From Sphingobium sp. TCM1 (GTDB lineage Bacteria; Pseudomonadota; Alphaproteobacteria; Sphingomonadales; Sphingomonadaceae), in the NCBI RefSeq assembly GCF_001650725.1, contig NZ_LXVX01000034.1:186001-250000 (forward strand): a DNA stretch of 64,000 nt, given 5' to 3'. Within the stretch, counting starts at the first letter, position 1. Every line of letters begins with the position of its first letter. The position numbers were made by a program, and so were the translations under genes. The notes under the pieces were generated by a model that saw only the letters and a program-made list of their open reading frames with translations, had not been told where the DNA came from and made no database searches. Below are positions 35,174 through 43,401 of this stretch, one piece after another.

Positions 35174-37753
35174 ATGAATCTCGAGAAATTCACCGATCGC
35201 GCCAAGGGCTTCCTGCAGAGCGCACAGACTGTCGCGATCCGCATGAGCCATCAACGGATTAGTCCGGAACATCTGTTGAAGGCGTTGCTCGAGGATGGGC
35301 AAGGCATGGCGAGCGGCCTTATCCGCGCGGCCGGCGGGAATCCCGCCGTGGCGACGCGCGAGACCGACATTGCGCTCGCCAAGGTGCCGGCCGTCTCAGG
35401 CAGCGGCGCGCAGGCAACACCGAGCCTCGACAATGATGCGGTGCGCGTTCTCGACCAGGCCGAACAGGTCGCGCAGAAATCAGGCGATACCTATGTCACC
35501 GTCGAGCGCATGTTGCTGGCGCTGGCGCTGGCGCCGACCACGACAGCCGGCAAGGCCCTGGCTGCAGCAGGCCTCAAGCCCGACACGCTGAATGCGGCAA
35601 TCAACGAGTTGCGCAAAGGCAAGACCGCGGACACCGCGTCGGCGGAGGACCGCTATGATGCGCTCAAGAAATTTGCGCGTGACCTCACCGAAGCGGCGCG
35701 CGACGGCAAGCTCGACCCCGTCATTGGCCGCGACGAGGAAATTCGACGCACCATCCAGATCCTGGCTCGGCGCACCAAAAACAACCCCGTCCTCATCGGC
35801 GAACCCGGCGTCGGCAAGACAGCAATTGCGGAAGGGCTCGCTCTGCGCATCGCCAATGGCGACGTGCCCGACACGCTCAAGGATCGCGCTTTGATGGCAC
35901 TCGACATGGGCAGTCTGATTGCCGGCGCGAAGTATCGCGGCGAGTTCGAAGAACGGCTGAAAGGCGTGCTCGACGAGGTGAAGGCCGCCGAGGGTCATAT
36001 CGTGCTGTTCATCGACGAGATGCACACGCTCATCGGCGCGGGAAAATCGGAAGGCGCAATGGATGCCTCCAACCTGCTCAAGCCCGCGCTCGCGCGCGGC
36101 GAACTGCATTGCATCGGCGCGACCACGCTCGACGAATATCGCAAGCATGTCGAAAAGGATCCGGCGCTCCAGCGACGGTTCCAGCCCGTCTTCGTCGGCG
36201 AGCCGACGGTCGAAGACACTATCTCGATCCTGCGCGGGCTCAAGGAAAAATACGAACTGCACCACGGGGTCAGAATCACCGACGGCGCCCTGGTTTCAGC
36301 CGCGACGCTCTCCCATCGTTACATCACCGACCGCTTCCTACCCGACAAGGCGATCGACCTCATGGACGAGGCGGCCTCGCGCTTGCGCATGGAGGTCGAA
36401 TCCAAGCCCGAGGAGATCGAGAATCTCGACCGGCGCATCATCCAGTTGAAGATCGAGCGGGAGGCGCTGAAGAAGGAGACCGACAAGGCCTCAAGAGACC
36501 GGCTGGCAACGCTGGAGCAGGACCTCGCCAATCTCGAGCAGCAGTCGAGCGAATTGACCTCGCGCTGGCAGGCGGAGAAGGAGAAAATCGCGGGCGAAAG
36601 CCGTATCAAGGAGCAACTCGACGCCGCGCGCATCGAACTCGAACAGGCCCAGCGTTCGGGCGATCTCGCCAAGGCTGGCGAGCTCCAATACGGCACAATC
36701 CCTGTCCTAGAAAAGCAACTCTCCGATGCCGCGGGAGCGGCCGAGGGCGCGATGCTGCGCGAGGAAGTGACCAGTGAGGATATTGCCGGCGTCGTTGCGC
36801 GCTGGACCGGCATCCCCGTCGAACGGATGATGACTGGCGAGCGCGAGAAGCTGCTCGGCATGGAAGAGACGATTGGCAAGCGTGTCATCGGCCAGGCCGA
36901 TGCCGTCCGCGCCGTATCGACGGCGGTGCGCCGTGCCCGCGCTGGCTTGCAGGATCCCAATCGGCCGCTGGGCAGCTTTCTCTTTCTTGGCCCCACGGGC
37001 GTCGGCAAGACCGAGCTCACCAAGGCGCTTGCCGGCTTCCTGTTCGACGACGACAACGCGATGGTCCGCATCGACATGAGCGAGTTCATGGAGAAGCATT
37101 CGGTCGCCCGTCTGATCGGCGCGCCTCCAGGCTATGTCGGCTATGAGGAAGGGGGCGTCCTGACCGAGGCCGTCCGCCGCCGGCCCTATCAGGTCGTCCT
37201 CTTCGATGAGGTCGAAAAGGCCCATGGCGACGTGTTCAACATACTCCTCCAGGTGCTCGACGACGGACGACTGACCGACGGCCAGGGCCGAACGGTCGAC
37301 TTCACCAATACGATCATCGTGCTGACCAGCAATCTGGGCAGCCAGTATATCGCCGGCCTTGCCGACAATGAACCGGTCGAGAAGGTCGAGGATCAGGTGA
37401 TGGAGATCGTCCGCGGCCATTTCCGGCCGGAGTTCCTCAACCGGCTTGATGAGATCATATTGTTTCACCGGCTCGCCGCTGACCATATGGCGCCAATCGT
37501 CGACATTCAGGTTGCCCGCGTCGGCAAGCTGCTCAAAGATCGCAAAATCAGACTCGATCTTAGCGATGCCGCGCGCACTTGGCTTGGCCGCGTCGGCTAT
37601 GATCCGGTCTATGGCGCACGACCATTGAAGCGCGCCGTGCAGCGTTTTCTGCAAGACCCTCTCGCCGATTTGATTCTCCGGGGCGAGATTAGAGACGGAG
37701 CGATGGTCCATATTGACGAGGGTGACGACGCGCTCTCGCTGAAGGTTGATTGA
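35174..37753 (+). CDS. clpB: ATP-dependent disaggregase ClpB
   Basis: An 859-residue Hsp100 protein with all parts: N domain (1-150), first AAA+ module with Walker A GEPGVGKTAIAEG (about 209) and Walker B VLFIDEMHTL, coiled-coil middle domain (about 400-525, rich in Glu, Lys and Arg), and second AAA+ module with GPTGVGKTELTKAL (about 605) and VVLFDEVEKAH. It rescues aggregated proteins together with DnaK/DnaJ. It has the middle domain that ClpA lacks. It is followed by cbpA and cbpM, an uncommon mobile chaperone set. The start follows GAGGA. Confidence 0.95.
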   Translation: MNLEKFTDRAKGFLQSAQTVAIRMSHQRISPEHLLKALLEDGQGMASGLIRAAGGNPAVATRETDIALAKVPAVSGSGAQATPSLDNDAVRVLDQAEQVAQKSGDTYVTVERMLLALALAPTTTAGKALAAAGLKPDTLNAAINELRKGKTADTASAEDRYDALKKFARDLTEAARDGKLDPVIGRDEEIRRTIQILARRTKNNPVLIGEPGVGKTAIAEGLALRIANGDVPDTLKDRALMALDMGSLIAGAKYRGEFEERLKGVLDEVKAAEGHIVLFIDEMHTLIGAGKSEGAMDASNLLKPALARGELHCIGATTLDEYRKHVEKDPALQRRFQPVFVGEPTVEDTISILRGLKEKYELHHGVRITDGALVSAATLSHRYITDRFLPDKAIDLMDEAASRLRMEVESKPEEIENLDRRIIQLKIEREALKKETDKASRDRLATLEQDLANLEQQSSELTSRWQAEKEKIAGESRIKEQLDAARIELEQAQRSGDLAKAGELQYGTIPVLEKQLSDAAGAAEGAMLREEVTSEDIAGVVARWTGIPVERMMTGEREKLLGMEETIGKRVIGQADAVRAVSTAVRRARAGLQDPNRPLGSFLFLGPTGVGKTELTKALAGFLFDDDNAMVRIDMSEFMEKHSVARLIGAPPGYVGYEEGGVLTEAVRRRPYQVVLFDEVEKAHGDVFNILLQVLDDGRLTDGQGRTVDFTNTIIVLTSNLGSQYIAGLADNEPVEKVEDQVMEIVRGHFRPEFLNRLDEIILFHRLAADHMAPIVDIQVARVGKLLKDRKIRLDLSDAARTWLGRVGYDPVYGARPLKRAVQRFLQDPLADLILRGEIRDGAMVHIDEGDDALSLKVD

Positions 37754-37810
37754 GATGGATTCTGGGCAATGTCCCGGCTCAGACTGCGGCGCGGCGCGAA
37801 GGCTTAACAT

Positions 37811-38710
37811 GTGAGCAATCCGTACGAAGTCCTCGGCATCGCGCCATCCGCCTCTGCGGACGACATCCAGAAAGCGTATCGCAAGCTCGCGAAAAAGCTG
37901 CATCCCGACCTTAACCCCGGCGACAAATCCGCTGAGGAGAAGTTCAAGGAAGTTGCAGGTGCCTATGATCTGCTGAGCAACCCGGAGAAGCGCAAGCGCT
38001 ACGACGCCGGCGAGATCGATGAGACCGGCGCGGAGCGACCGCAGCAGCAATATTATCGTGACTACGCCGGGTCGGGCTTTGGTCGCTACTCAAGCGATGC
38101 CGGATTTGCCGATTTCGCGGAAGGAAGCGATCCGTTCGCCGAACTGTTCCGCCAGAGTGCGCAAGCGCGGGCCAATCGTCGAGGGCAGGATCTGCACTAT
38201 CGGCTTGCCGTCAGCTTTGCAGACGCGATTGTTGGCGGTGCCCAACGCGTCACGCTGCCGACGGGCGGCGCACTTGACGTAACTCTTCCGGCTGGCATCA
38301 TCGATGGTCAGACGCTGCGGCTCAAAGGCAAGGGTGCCCCCGGCGCTGGCAAAGGCGGAGCCGGCGACGCGCTAATCGAGATCGAGGTGCGTCCCGACCC
38401 GAGGTTCACCCGCGAGGGTGACGATATCACGATCGAGATTCCCATCTCGCTGACCGAAGCCGTCCTTGGCGGAAAGATCCGTGTGCCCACACCAACCGGG
38501 ACGGTGTCGATGACAGTGCCGGCCGGTTCGAACAGTGGAAGCGCGCTACGTCTGAAAGGCATGGGGGCACCCCGGACCGGCGGCGGTCGCGGGGACCAGT
38601 TTGTAAAGCTGAAGATCACCCTGGCCAAGGGGAGTGATGCCGAACTCGAGCGCTTCGTATCGAGCTGGGAAGCAGGAAAGACCTTCAACCCTCGGGAGGC
38701 ATCGCGATGA
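37811..38710 (+). CDS. cbpA: DnaJ-class co-chaperone (CbpA type)
   Basis: A 299-residue J-protein: J domain at 1-70 (NPYEVLGIAPSASADDIQKA, with HPD in KKLHPDLNPGD), a Gly/Phe-containing linker and two C-terminal beta domains (LPAGIIDGQTLRLKGKGAPG and VPAGSNSGSALRLKGMG). There is no zinc-finger domain, so it is CbpA-like rather than DnaJ proper. It would deliver substrates to DnaK for joint work with ClpB. GTG start. Its stop overlaps cbpM by 4 bases. Confidence 0.9.
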   Translation: MSNPYEVLGIAPSASADDIQKAYRKLAKKLHPDLNPGDKSAEEKFKEVAGAYDLLSNPEKRKRYDAGEIDETGAERPQQQYYRDYAGSGFGRYSSDAGFADFAEGSDPFAELFRQSAQARANRRGQDLHYRLAVSFADAIVGGAQRVTLPTGGALDVTLPAGIIDGQTLRLKGKGAPGAGKGGAGDALIEIEVRPDPRFTREGDDITIEIPISLTEAVLGGKIRVPTPTGTVSMTVPAGSNSGSALRLKGMGAPRTGGGRGDQFVKLKITLAKGSDAELERFVSSWEAGKTFNPREASR

Positions 38711-39048
38711 TAGATCTGGAAGACTTCCTTACCCGCTCTGGGATCGAGTTTCGATCACTCGAGCAGTGGATCGAACGCGAGTGGCTGTTTGTCGAGCGGC
38801 GCTCCACAACGATCTTCCTCTCCGAAATGGACGCGGCCCGCGCACGCCTCATTCATGATCTCAAGCGTGATTTCGGTGTGAATGACGATGGCGTCGATAT
38901 CATACTCCATCTCGTCGACCAGTTGCACGGTCTGCGCCAAGCATTTTTGCAGATTCAAGCGGACATGAACTTAGGCCGTCGCCGAGACTCCAGACGCTCG
39001 CGTGCCCGCAAATCGGGGCCGATAAGGAACCCCCGTCGGAAGCTATAG
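38707..39048 (+). CDS. cbpM: Chaperone modulator CbpM
   Basis: A 113-residue MerR-like small protein. It begins with an acidic DLEDFLTRSGIEFRSLEQWI and has the aromatic EREWLFVERRSTTIFLSEMD block, followed by helices that include VNDDGVDIILHLVDQLHGLRQ split by loops, and a basic tail. CbpM binds the J domain of CbpA and inhibits it. The overlap with cbpA and the order cbpA-cbpM support this. The Arg-rich tail is longer than usual. Confidence 0.8.
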   Translation: MIDLEDFLTRSGIEFRSLEQWIEREWLFVERRSTTIFLSEMDAARARLIHDLKRDFGVNDDGVDIILHLVDQLHGLRQAFLQIQADMNLGRRRDSRRSRARKSGPIRNPRRKL

Positions 39049-39371
39049 CTAAGCGGGATGCCAGGTCTGCACGCCTTCGCTTTGCGCCAATTCAGGCCAC
39101 CTATAGGACCCTGCGCGACAACGGCCGTATGCCCAGAATCTTGGTCTATGCCTCGGCAAGCGATTCAGGCCGCTCGCGGTCGGGCAGGGGACGATCCGTC
39201 TTCGGGAGACTATCCTTCCGGCTCAGCCGCATGGCATGAAACGCGGGATGAGTGACCTGACCGACCCCACCGCGCGTTCGATCCCCGCCAAGTTTTGCGG
39301 AAGCGCATATTCCGAGCTCGCGCGCTCGAGATATCCCGGCTCCATAACGATACTCGAAACCGGGAGGGGGA
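39049..39371. other. Intergenic region before the ECF sigma gene
   Basis: About 320 bases. A 51-codon frame from 39236 overlaps the sigma start but has no family pattern, and the other short frames are no better. I see no strong terminator or promoter. It is likely to hold the sigma-gene promoter. Confidence 0.4.
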
Positions 39372-39956
39372 ATGGTAGAGGGCGCCGGTAGTCCAGAGAC
39401 TTCTCGGGAGGACGCTTCTGACTTGACCAATGAAGGATTGGCCGAAAGGCCAGTCGAGCGTCTGCTCGCCACTATTGAAGCGGACTACGATTTGCTGCTG
39501 GAACGCCTCTCCAATCATCTGCGGTCATCCGAGGCCGCAGGTGAGGCCCTGCATGATGCATATGTCAAGTTGCGGGCAGATCCGAACATCGCGGAGGTGC
39601 GAAACCCAAGATCCTATCTTTACCGGATGGCGATCAACCTGGCCTATAACCAGCGCCGCAAGGACAACCGGTTTGGCCCTGCGGACGAGGCTGTGATCAC
39701 CGAGTTGCCCGACACTACCCCGGATCCGGAACGCACAGCGATCGCGACCGACGAAATGGGCAGGGCCTTGGTCGCACTCGACGCCTTGCCTGCGAGGCGC
39801 CGCGAGATCTTTCTTGCGAAATGGCGGGACGAAAAGTCGCAGATCGAGATCGCTCACGAGTTTGGTTTGCACAAGCGATCGGTTCAGAAGGAACTGGCCA
39901 AAGCGGAACAATATCTCCGAAAGGCCATTCGCCGTTCCGGCTGGCGCCTGCCATAG
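39372..39956 (+). CDS. ECF-family RNA polymerase sigma factor (FecI-like)
   Basis: A 194-residue sigma factor with region 2 at about 30-95 (HDAYVKLRADPNI, NPRSYLYRMAINLAYNQRR) and region 4 at about 130-185 (LDALPARRREIFLAKWRDE, HEFGLHKRSVQKELAKAEQ). The start at 39372 follows GGGAGGGGG. FecI-type sigmas usually stand next to a fecR anti-sigma gene and a TonB receptor; neither is beside it here, so its signal and targets are unknown. Confidence 0.88.
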   Translation: MVEGAGSPETSREDASDLTNEGLAERPVERLLATIEADYDLLLERLSNHLRSSEAAGEALHDAYVKLRADPNIAEVRNPRSYLYRMAINLAYNQRRKDNRFGPADEAVITELPDTTPDPERTAIATDEMGRALVALDALPARRREIFLAKWRDEKSQIEIAHEFGLHKRSVQKELAKAEQYLRKAIRRSGWRLP

Positions 39957-40284
39957 TCGCTCGGCATTGCAGGGTTTGACCGCACTCGCCCAAAGGCAAA
40001 ACACAGTCTGAAAAAAATAGGGCGCCTTTCGGGTCGGCGAGGTGTCCTCCCTTCGGGAATATCATGACCTCCTCCTTGGGATACGCGGGCCGAGGCTCGC
40101 TGCGACCGATGGTGGTGGTCCAAGAGGCGGCGCGCTGAGATTCCCGGCGCGGACCAACTGCCTTGTAACCTGAGGGGGTCGCCATGGCGACTTTGCACGT
40201 TTGACCGCGGGCGCAACTCCTGGTGCGCCGTTGCGACGCAATGATGATCGCTCAGCAGACGTCCTGAAACGGAGGCGCCGTGCG
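39957..40284. other. Intergenic region between sigma factor and AraC genes
   Basis: About 330 bases. Frames on the minus strand are open but Ser/Arg-rich and unlike real proteins. An A-run at 40011-40017 next to GGCGCC at 40022 may be part of a weak minus-strand terminator, but no minus-strand gene ends here. The AraC frame is open from a TTG at 40201. Confidence 0.35.
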
Positions 40285-40662
40285 ATGAGCGCCCATGGCT
40301 CCTCGAACAACCGCCCGACGCTGGCGCCGTGGCAAGTGAGTCTTGCGACACGAACCATGAGCGGACAACTCGCCGAGCCCATATCTATCGCCGAAATTGC
40401 GCATCTCTGCCGATTGTCGCTCAGCTATTTCGTCAGGGCTTTTTCCAATGCAGTGGGGATCGCCCCCTATGCCTGGTTCGTTCAACAGCGGATCTCACGC
40501 GCAAAGCGGCTGCTGACCGGCACGAGCCTGCCTCTCGCGCAGATCGCGCTCGAATGCGGTTTCTCCGATCAGGCGCATTTTACCAATGCGTTCGTCAAAG
40601 CCACAGAAACAACGCCGGCGAGATGGCGGCGCGAGGCACTTGCCCACCGACAGGCCGCGTGA
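40285..40662 (+). CDS. AraC-family DNA-binding protein, DNA-binding domain only
   Basis: A 125-residue protein made almost only of the two helix-turn-helix units of AraC/XylS: ISIAEIAHLCRLSLSYFVRAF and the second ending in IALECGFSDQAHFTNAFVK with the usual PARWRRE end. It has no ligand domain, as in MarA/SoxS-size regulators. The ATG at 40285 has GGAG ten bases ahead. Targets are unknown. Confidence 0.85.
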   Translation: MSAHGSSNNRPTLAPWQVSLATRTMSGQLAEPISIAEIAHLCRLSLSYFVRAFSNAVGIAPYAWFVQQRISRAKRLLTGTSLPLAQIALECGFSDQAHFTNAFVKATETTPARWRREALAHRQAA

Positions 40663-40696
40663 TGAGTAGGCGGGTTGGCGACTCTCACAAGCTCGA

Positions 40697-41083
40697 TCAG
40701 GATCGCTCCCCGGCTTTCTCGCCATTGCGTTCGGCCGCACGCTGAAGGGCTATTTGGAGGAGAGCCTTGTCGTGCTCTGGGCGCTTCCAGCGGGCGGAAT
40801 CCCGCAGGGCGACCAGATCCTCCATGTGAGTGATGAAGGTATAGACCTTGTTGACCACCTCGATCATGAGCGCCTTCATTTCCTCATCGGAGATCCGCGA
40901 AAGCTGGTTCCAAGGGATGTCACCGAAGGGCGTAACCACCTTCACGTCGCTAAAATCGCCGGTCGCAGTTGCTGGGGTTGTGCCAGCATGGAGATTTTCC
41001 AGTTGAGAATTGCGCACGCAATTCTCAACGAGGGCGAGCGCGAGCCGCCGCGCAGCGGCATCGGGTATATCTTCAGCTGCCAT
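40697..41083 (-). CDS. Hypothetical protein with embedded palindrome
   Basis: A 128-residue soluble, mainly helical protein that I do not recognise. It has a Pro/Ala-rich early section (LHAGTTPATATGDFSDVKVV), a middle ISDEEMKALMIEVVNKVYTF and a charged C-terminus (RAAERNGEKAGERS). Codon use looks like a real gene and the opposite frames are worse. It lies 200 bases from the HU gene on the same strand. A 28-base perfect palindrome falls inside codons for about residues 19-27. Confidence 0.6.
   Translation of the reverse strand: MAAEDIPDAAARRLALALVENCVRNSQLENLHAGTTPATATGDFSDVKVVTPFGDIPWNQLSRISDEEMKALMIEVVNKVYTFITHMEDLVALRDSARWKRPEHDKALLQIALQRAAERNGEKAGERS
41002..41029. repeat. 28-base near-perfect palindrome inside a coding region
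   Basis: GTTGAGAATTGCG (41002-41014), CA, then CGCAATTCTCAAC (41017-41029): 13 perfectly paired bases with a 2-base centre. It lies near the 5' end of the hypothetical gene. It could be a dimer-binding operator, a recombination or partition site, or a cruciform or RNA hairpin that limits expression of the gene. No second copy was noticed in the window. Confidence 0.6.
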
Positions 41084-41248
41084 CGCCTTCTCCCGGATAG
41101 AAGCCCTTTAAGCCGTTTCGCTGGACATGGGCAGAGTGGGCGGCAAGCGCGATAGGACGCCTGCCGTGCCGCATTGATGCTCACCATGATACGACACGGA
41201 AAGGGGAATTGAAGGTTCGTGAAGACGATGAGGTCGTATGACGGCTTT

Positions 41249-41274
41249 GACCGGCGATTCGGCAATCGCCGGTC
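41249..41274 (-). terminator. Hairpin downstream of the HU gene
   Basis: GACCGGCGATT (41249-41259) pairs with AATCGCCGGTC (41264-41274) around a CGGC tetraloop, an 11-base-pair perfect stem. It starts 10 bases after the HU stop on the minus strand. No T-run follows, so it may stop transcription weakly or protect the message end. Confidence 0.55.
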
Positions 41275-41283
41275 GTCAGGAAT

Positions 41284-41559
41284 TCAGCCGTTCAGCTTAT
41301 CCTTGATCGCCTTGGCGGGCGCGAAAGTGAGCTTCTTCGACGCGGCGATCTGGATGGTCGCGCCCGTAGAAGGATTGCGTCCCTCCCGCGCCGGCGTGTC
41401 TTTGACCTTGAACTTGCCAAAGCCGTTGAGCGAAATTTCCTCGCCGTTCGACGCGGATTCCGCGATTGCGGCGAAGACCGTATCAACCGCCTTACGAGCA
41501 TCAGCCTTTGTGATGTCGATCACCGTTGCCAGCTTTTCGGCCAAGTCGCTATTGTTCAT
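41284..41559 (-). CDS. HU-family DNA-binding protein
   Basis: A 91-residue histone-like protein: MNNSDLAEKLATVIDITKAD, the ISLNGFGKFKVKDTPAREGRNPSTG beta-arm region with the RNPxTG arm tip, and the C-terminal ASKKLTFAPAKAIKDKLN. It bends and compacts DNA; on mobile elements it may assist replication, transfer or silencing. A clear GGAGGAAATG start region is present. Confidence 0.93.
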   Translation of the reverse strand: MNNSDLAEKLATVIDITKADARKAVDTVFAAIAESASNGEEISLNGFGKFKVKDTPAREGRNPSTGATIQIAASKKLTFAPAKAIKDKLNG

Positions 41560-41601
41560 TCATTTCCTCCTGCAATGTTCGTCCGAATATGGCTAAAGCG
41601 C

Positions 41602-42516
41602 CTATAGTTCGGTGCGCAGCTCTGCCAACCTTTTCTGGCAAAGTTCGTTGACGATCGTGCCAAGTACCTCAACGCGCTCGGAGAGGAATTTGAATTCCTC
41701 TTCCGTTATTACGAATTGGCCTGCGTGCTTGGCTTTCACATACGCATCTTTGAGCTTGTTGAACATCGCCTCCTGCTTGCGGGTCTCCCTTGGCCAGGCT
41801 TCGACGAGCCGCGCGGAAAGCGTTTCGGCGCGCGTTCGGAGGAATTTGATGTTGTGGCTATAAGGCGTATAGAAAGTATGGACGAGAAGAACGCAGTAAT
41901 AGAGGCGCTCGCAGGCCTGCTGAAGGTTATATCCTGCGTCGGCAAGCAGCTTGTTGTCGTAAGCAAACTGATAAAGCATCCGTGCCGATACGGCGAGGCC
42001 GAACCACTTATCGAAATATTCCTGCGCCATGACGTAGGCTTGTTGCGGCGTCTTGGGCGTGGGCTCGTTAAGCTCGCTATTGTCTACCTGATATAGGGCG
42101 ATACCGTCGCGCGCGATGTCCATGAAGAAATATCGGCCGTGGGCCAGACCGTCATTCACTTCCTGGAGCGTGTGAACGATGAAATTGACGGGTGTGCGTA
42201 ACCGGTTGAGGATCATGGTCTCCCGGTCGAGGCGCTCGGCCGCCTTCTCCCAATATGCAATCTGGTCCGTCAATTCCTTCTGATTGACGATGATGAGCAG
42301 ATCGAAATCCGATCGGTAGCCTCTCTTGGTATGAGGCTCGTGCACCCAGCGCCCGGTCGCATAGGAGCCGTAGAGAATGATCTTGAGGATGCGGCCGAGC
42401 TTCCGAGCGCCGGTCGGTTCGCCGTGTGCGTCCTCGAACTCCTCGAAGAGGATCTGGACGACCCGATCGAGTTCGCGCCGCTTGTTTGCTGGAAGGTGAT
42501 CGAGTTCGGTTTTCAT
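41602..42516 (-). CDS. Nucleotidyltransferase-HEPN fusion protein
   Basis: A 304-residue protein with an N-terminal polymerase-beta-type nucleotidyltransferase core (about 45-100: ILYGSYATGRW and YRSDFDLLIIV supply the GS and DxD residues) and a C-terminal HEPN-like helical domain (about 165-260, AGYNLQQACERLYYCVLLVH). In two-gene MntA-HepT systems the transferase AMPylates and silences a HEPN RNase; here both are in one chain. I do not see a clear RxxxxxH RNase motif, so toxicity is uncertain. It could act in defence or as a stand-alone regulator. Confidence 0.75.
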   Translation of the reverse strand: MKTELDHLPANKRRELDRVVQILFEEFEDAHGEPTGARKLGRILKIILYGSYATGRWVHEPHTKRGYRSDFDLLIIVNQKELTDQIAYWEKAAERLDRETMILNRLRTPVNFIVHTLQEVNDGLAHGRYFFMDIARDGIALYQVDNSELNEPTPKTPQQAYVMAQEYFDKWFGLAVSARMLYQFAYDNKLLADAGYNLQQACERLYYCVLLVHTFYTPYSHNIKFLRTRAETLSARLVEAWPRETRKQEAMFNKLKDAYVKAKHAGQFVITEEEFKFLSERVEVLGTIVNELCQKRLAELRTEL

Positions 42517-42534
42517 CGTCTCATGTCATTCGGG

Positions 42535-42987
42535 TCAGGTGAGAGGGAAACGGGCTGGCTCGTCTTCCCATGGATTGAAGATCACGGCGCCGCTATGCCG
42601 CGTATCCTTGATGTTTCGCGTCACAAGGAAGAGGTCATGTTCGATCGCGGTCGCCGCGAGCAGCGTGTCGATCACCGGCGGGGACTGCCCGGTCCGCCGC
42701 TTTACCTCACCCGAAATTGCGCCCCAGCGATAGACGATGGCGTCGTCGACGGAGAGGAGCCGATCGCTGAAGCGTTCAGCGAGGGCGTCGCGGGCGGCGA
42801 TATAGCGCGAACGATCGGGATGGTCCGGCTCGAGGTTGTGGATACCCTTGTCATACTCCGCGAGCGCCAGGACGCTCAGGAACATCCGGTGTTCGGGTTG
42901 CGCCGTTGCCCACGCCTTGACGCTCGGCGCACCGTTCGGGTTCGCCAGCGCAGACACGATATGGGTGTTCAGCAGCCAGCCTTTCAC
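42535..42987 (-). CDS. vapC: VapC-type PIN-domain toxin
   Basis: A 150-residue PIN ribonuclease. Acidic positions are seen in LALAEYDKGIHNL (Glu) and PPVIDTLLAATAIEHDL (Asp). The first catalytic position, usually LxDTN/H, reads LLNTHIVSAL, with Asn7 instead of Asp. The late VTRN stretch matches the family. It would cleave tRNA or rRNA when freed from its antitoxin; the Asp-to-Asn change may lower activity. The start overlaps the antitoxin stop by 4 bases. Confidence 0.85.
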   Translation of the reverse strand: MKGWLLNTHIVSALANPNGAPSVKAWATAQPEHRMFLSVLALAEYDKGIHNLEPDHPDRSRYIAARDALAERFSDRLLSVDDAIVYRWGAISGEVKRRTGQSPPVIDTLLAATAIEHDLFLVTRNIKDTRHSGAVIFNPWEDEPARFPLT

Positions 42988-43280
42988 AAGGCGACGTCCC
43001 GCCCGCGGTCGATCTCGCGCTCAAGGTTGAGGCCATCGAGCCCGAGGCTCTCGAGGAACGGAACGAACGCAGGCTTGCCCGCATTCTTGGGCAGCAGCCG
43101 GTCGAGTTCATCAATGCTCATCACCACCACGGCCTCCCGGCCGCGGACAGTGACCCGCTGCGGTCCCTCGCTCTGGGCGCGCCTGACGACCTCGCTGAAC
43201 CGGGCTTTTGCATCCTCAAGTTTCCAGATGCCACCCGAGGCTGACTTGTCGCGCTCGCCTTTGCGAGTGGCAGTGCCCAT
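42984..43280 (-). CDS. Phd/YefM-type antitoxin
   Basis: A 98-residue antitoxin with the Phd pattern IWKLEDAKARFSEVVRRAQ, GPQRVTVRGREAVVVMSIDE. The C-terminal segment, which would wrap the toxin, is predicted to be disordered. It neutralises the VapC-like protein whose gene overlaps it, and should bind its own promoter at the palindrome at 43292. Confidence 0.88.
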   Translation of the reverse strand: MGTATRKGERDKSASGGIWKLEDAKARFSEVVRRAQSEGPQRVTVRGREAVVVMSIDELDRLLPKNAGKPAFVPFLESLGLDGLNLEREIDRGRDVAL

Positions 43281-43291
43281 TGCGCATACTC

Positions 43292-43307
43292 CTGACTAGC
43301 TAGTCAG
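43292..43307. promoter_or_regulatory. Perfect 16-base palindrome, antitoxin operator
   Basis: CTGACTAGCTAGTCAG is a complete palindrome 11 bases upstream of the antitoxin ATG (minus strand). It is next to a possible -10 (TATATC on the minus strand), and its edge overlaps the GGAG ribosome site. This is the usual place for autoregulation of Phd/VapC-type modules. Confidence 0.7.
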
Positions 43308-43401
43308 ATATAGCCGGTCGCGCCCAACTCTGCAAGCAGATCGAGTTCCGTGAGGTTGGATGCCGCATTTGAAGGATGCGCCTCGGGAGGGGCGGTTCCG
43401 G

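Noticed and set aside
35174..39048. Enterobacterial transmissible locus of stress tolerance (heat-resistance locus)
   Set aside because: The gene set differs: ClpB with CbpA/CbpM instead of ClpK, small heat-shock proteins, YfdX, HdeD and KefB.
39957..40284. Minus-strand gene between sigma factor and AraC (155-codon frame)
   Set aside because: Ser/Arg/His-rich translation without a family pattern; overlaps both neighbouring genes in antisense.
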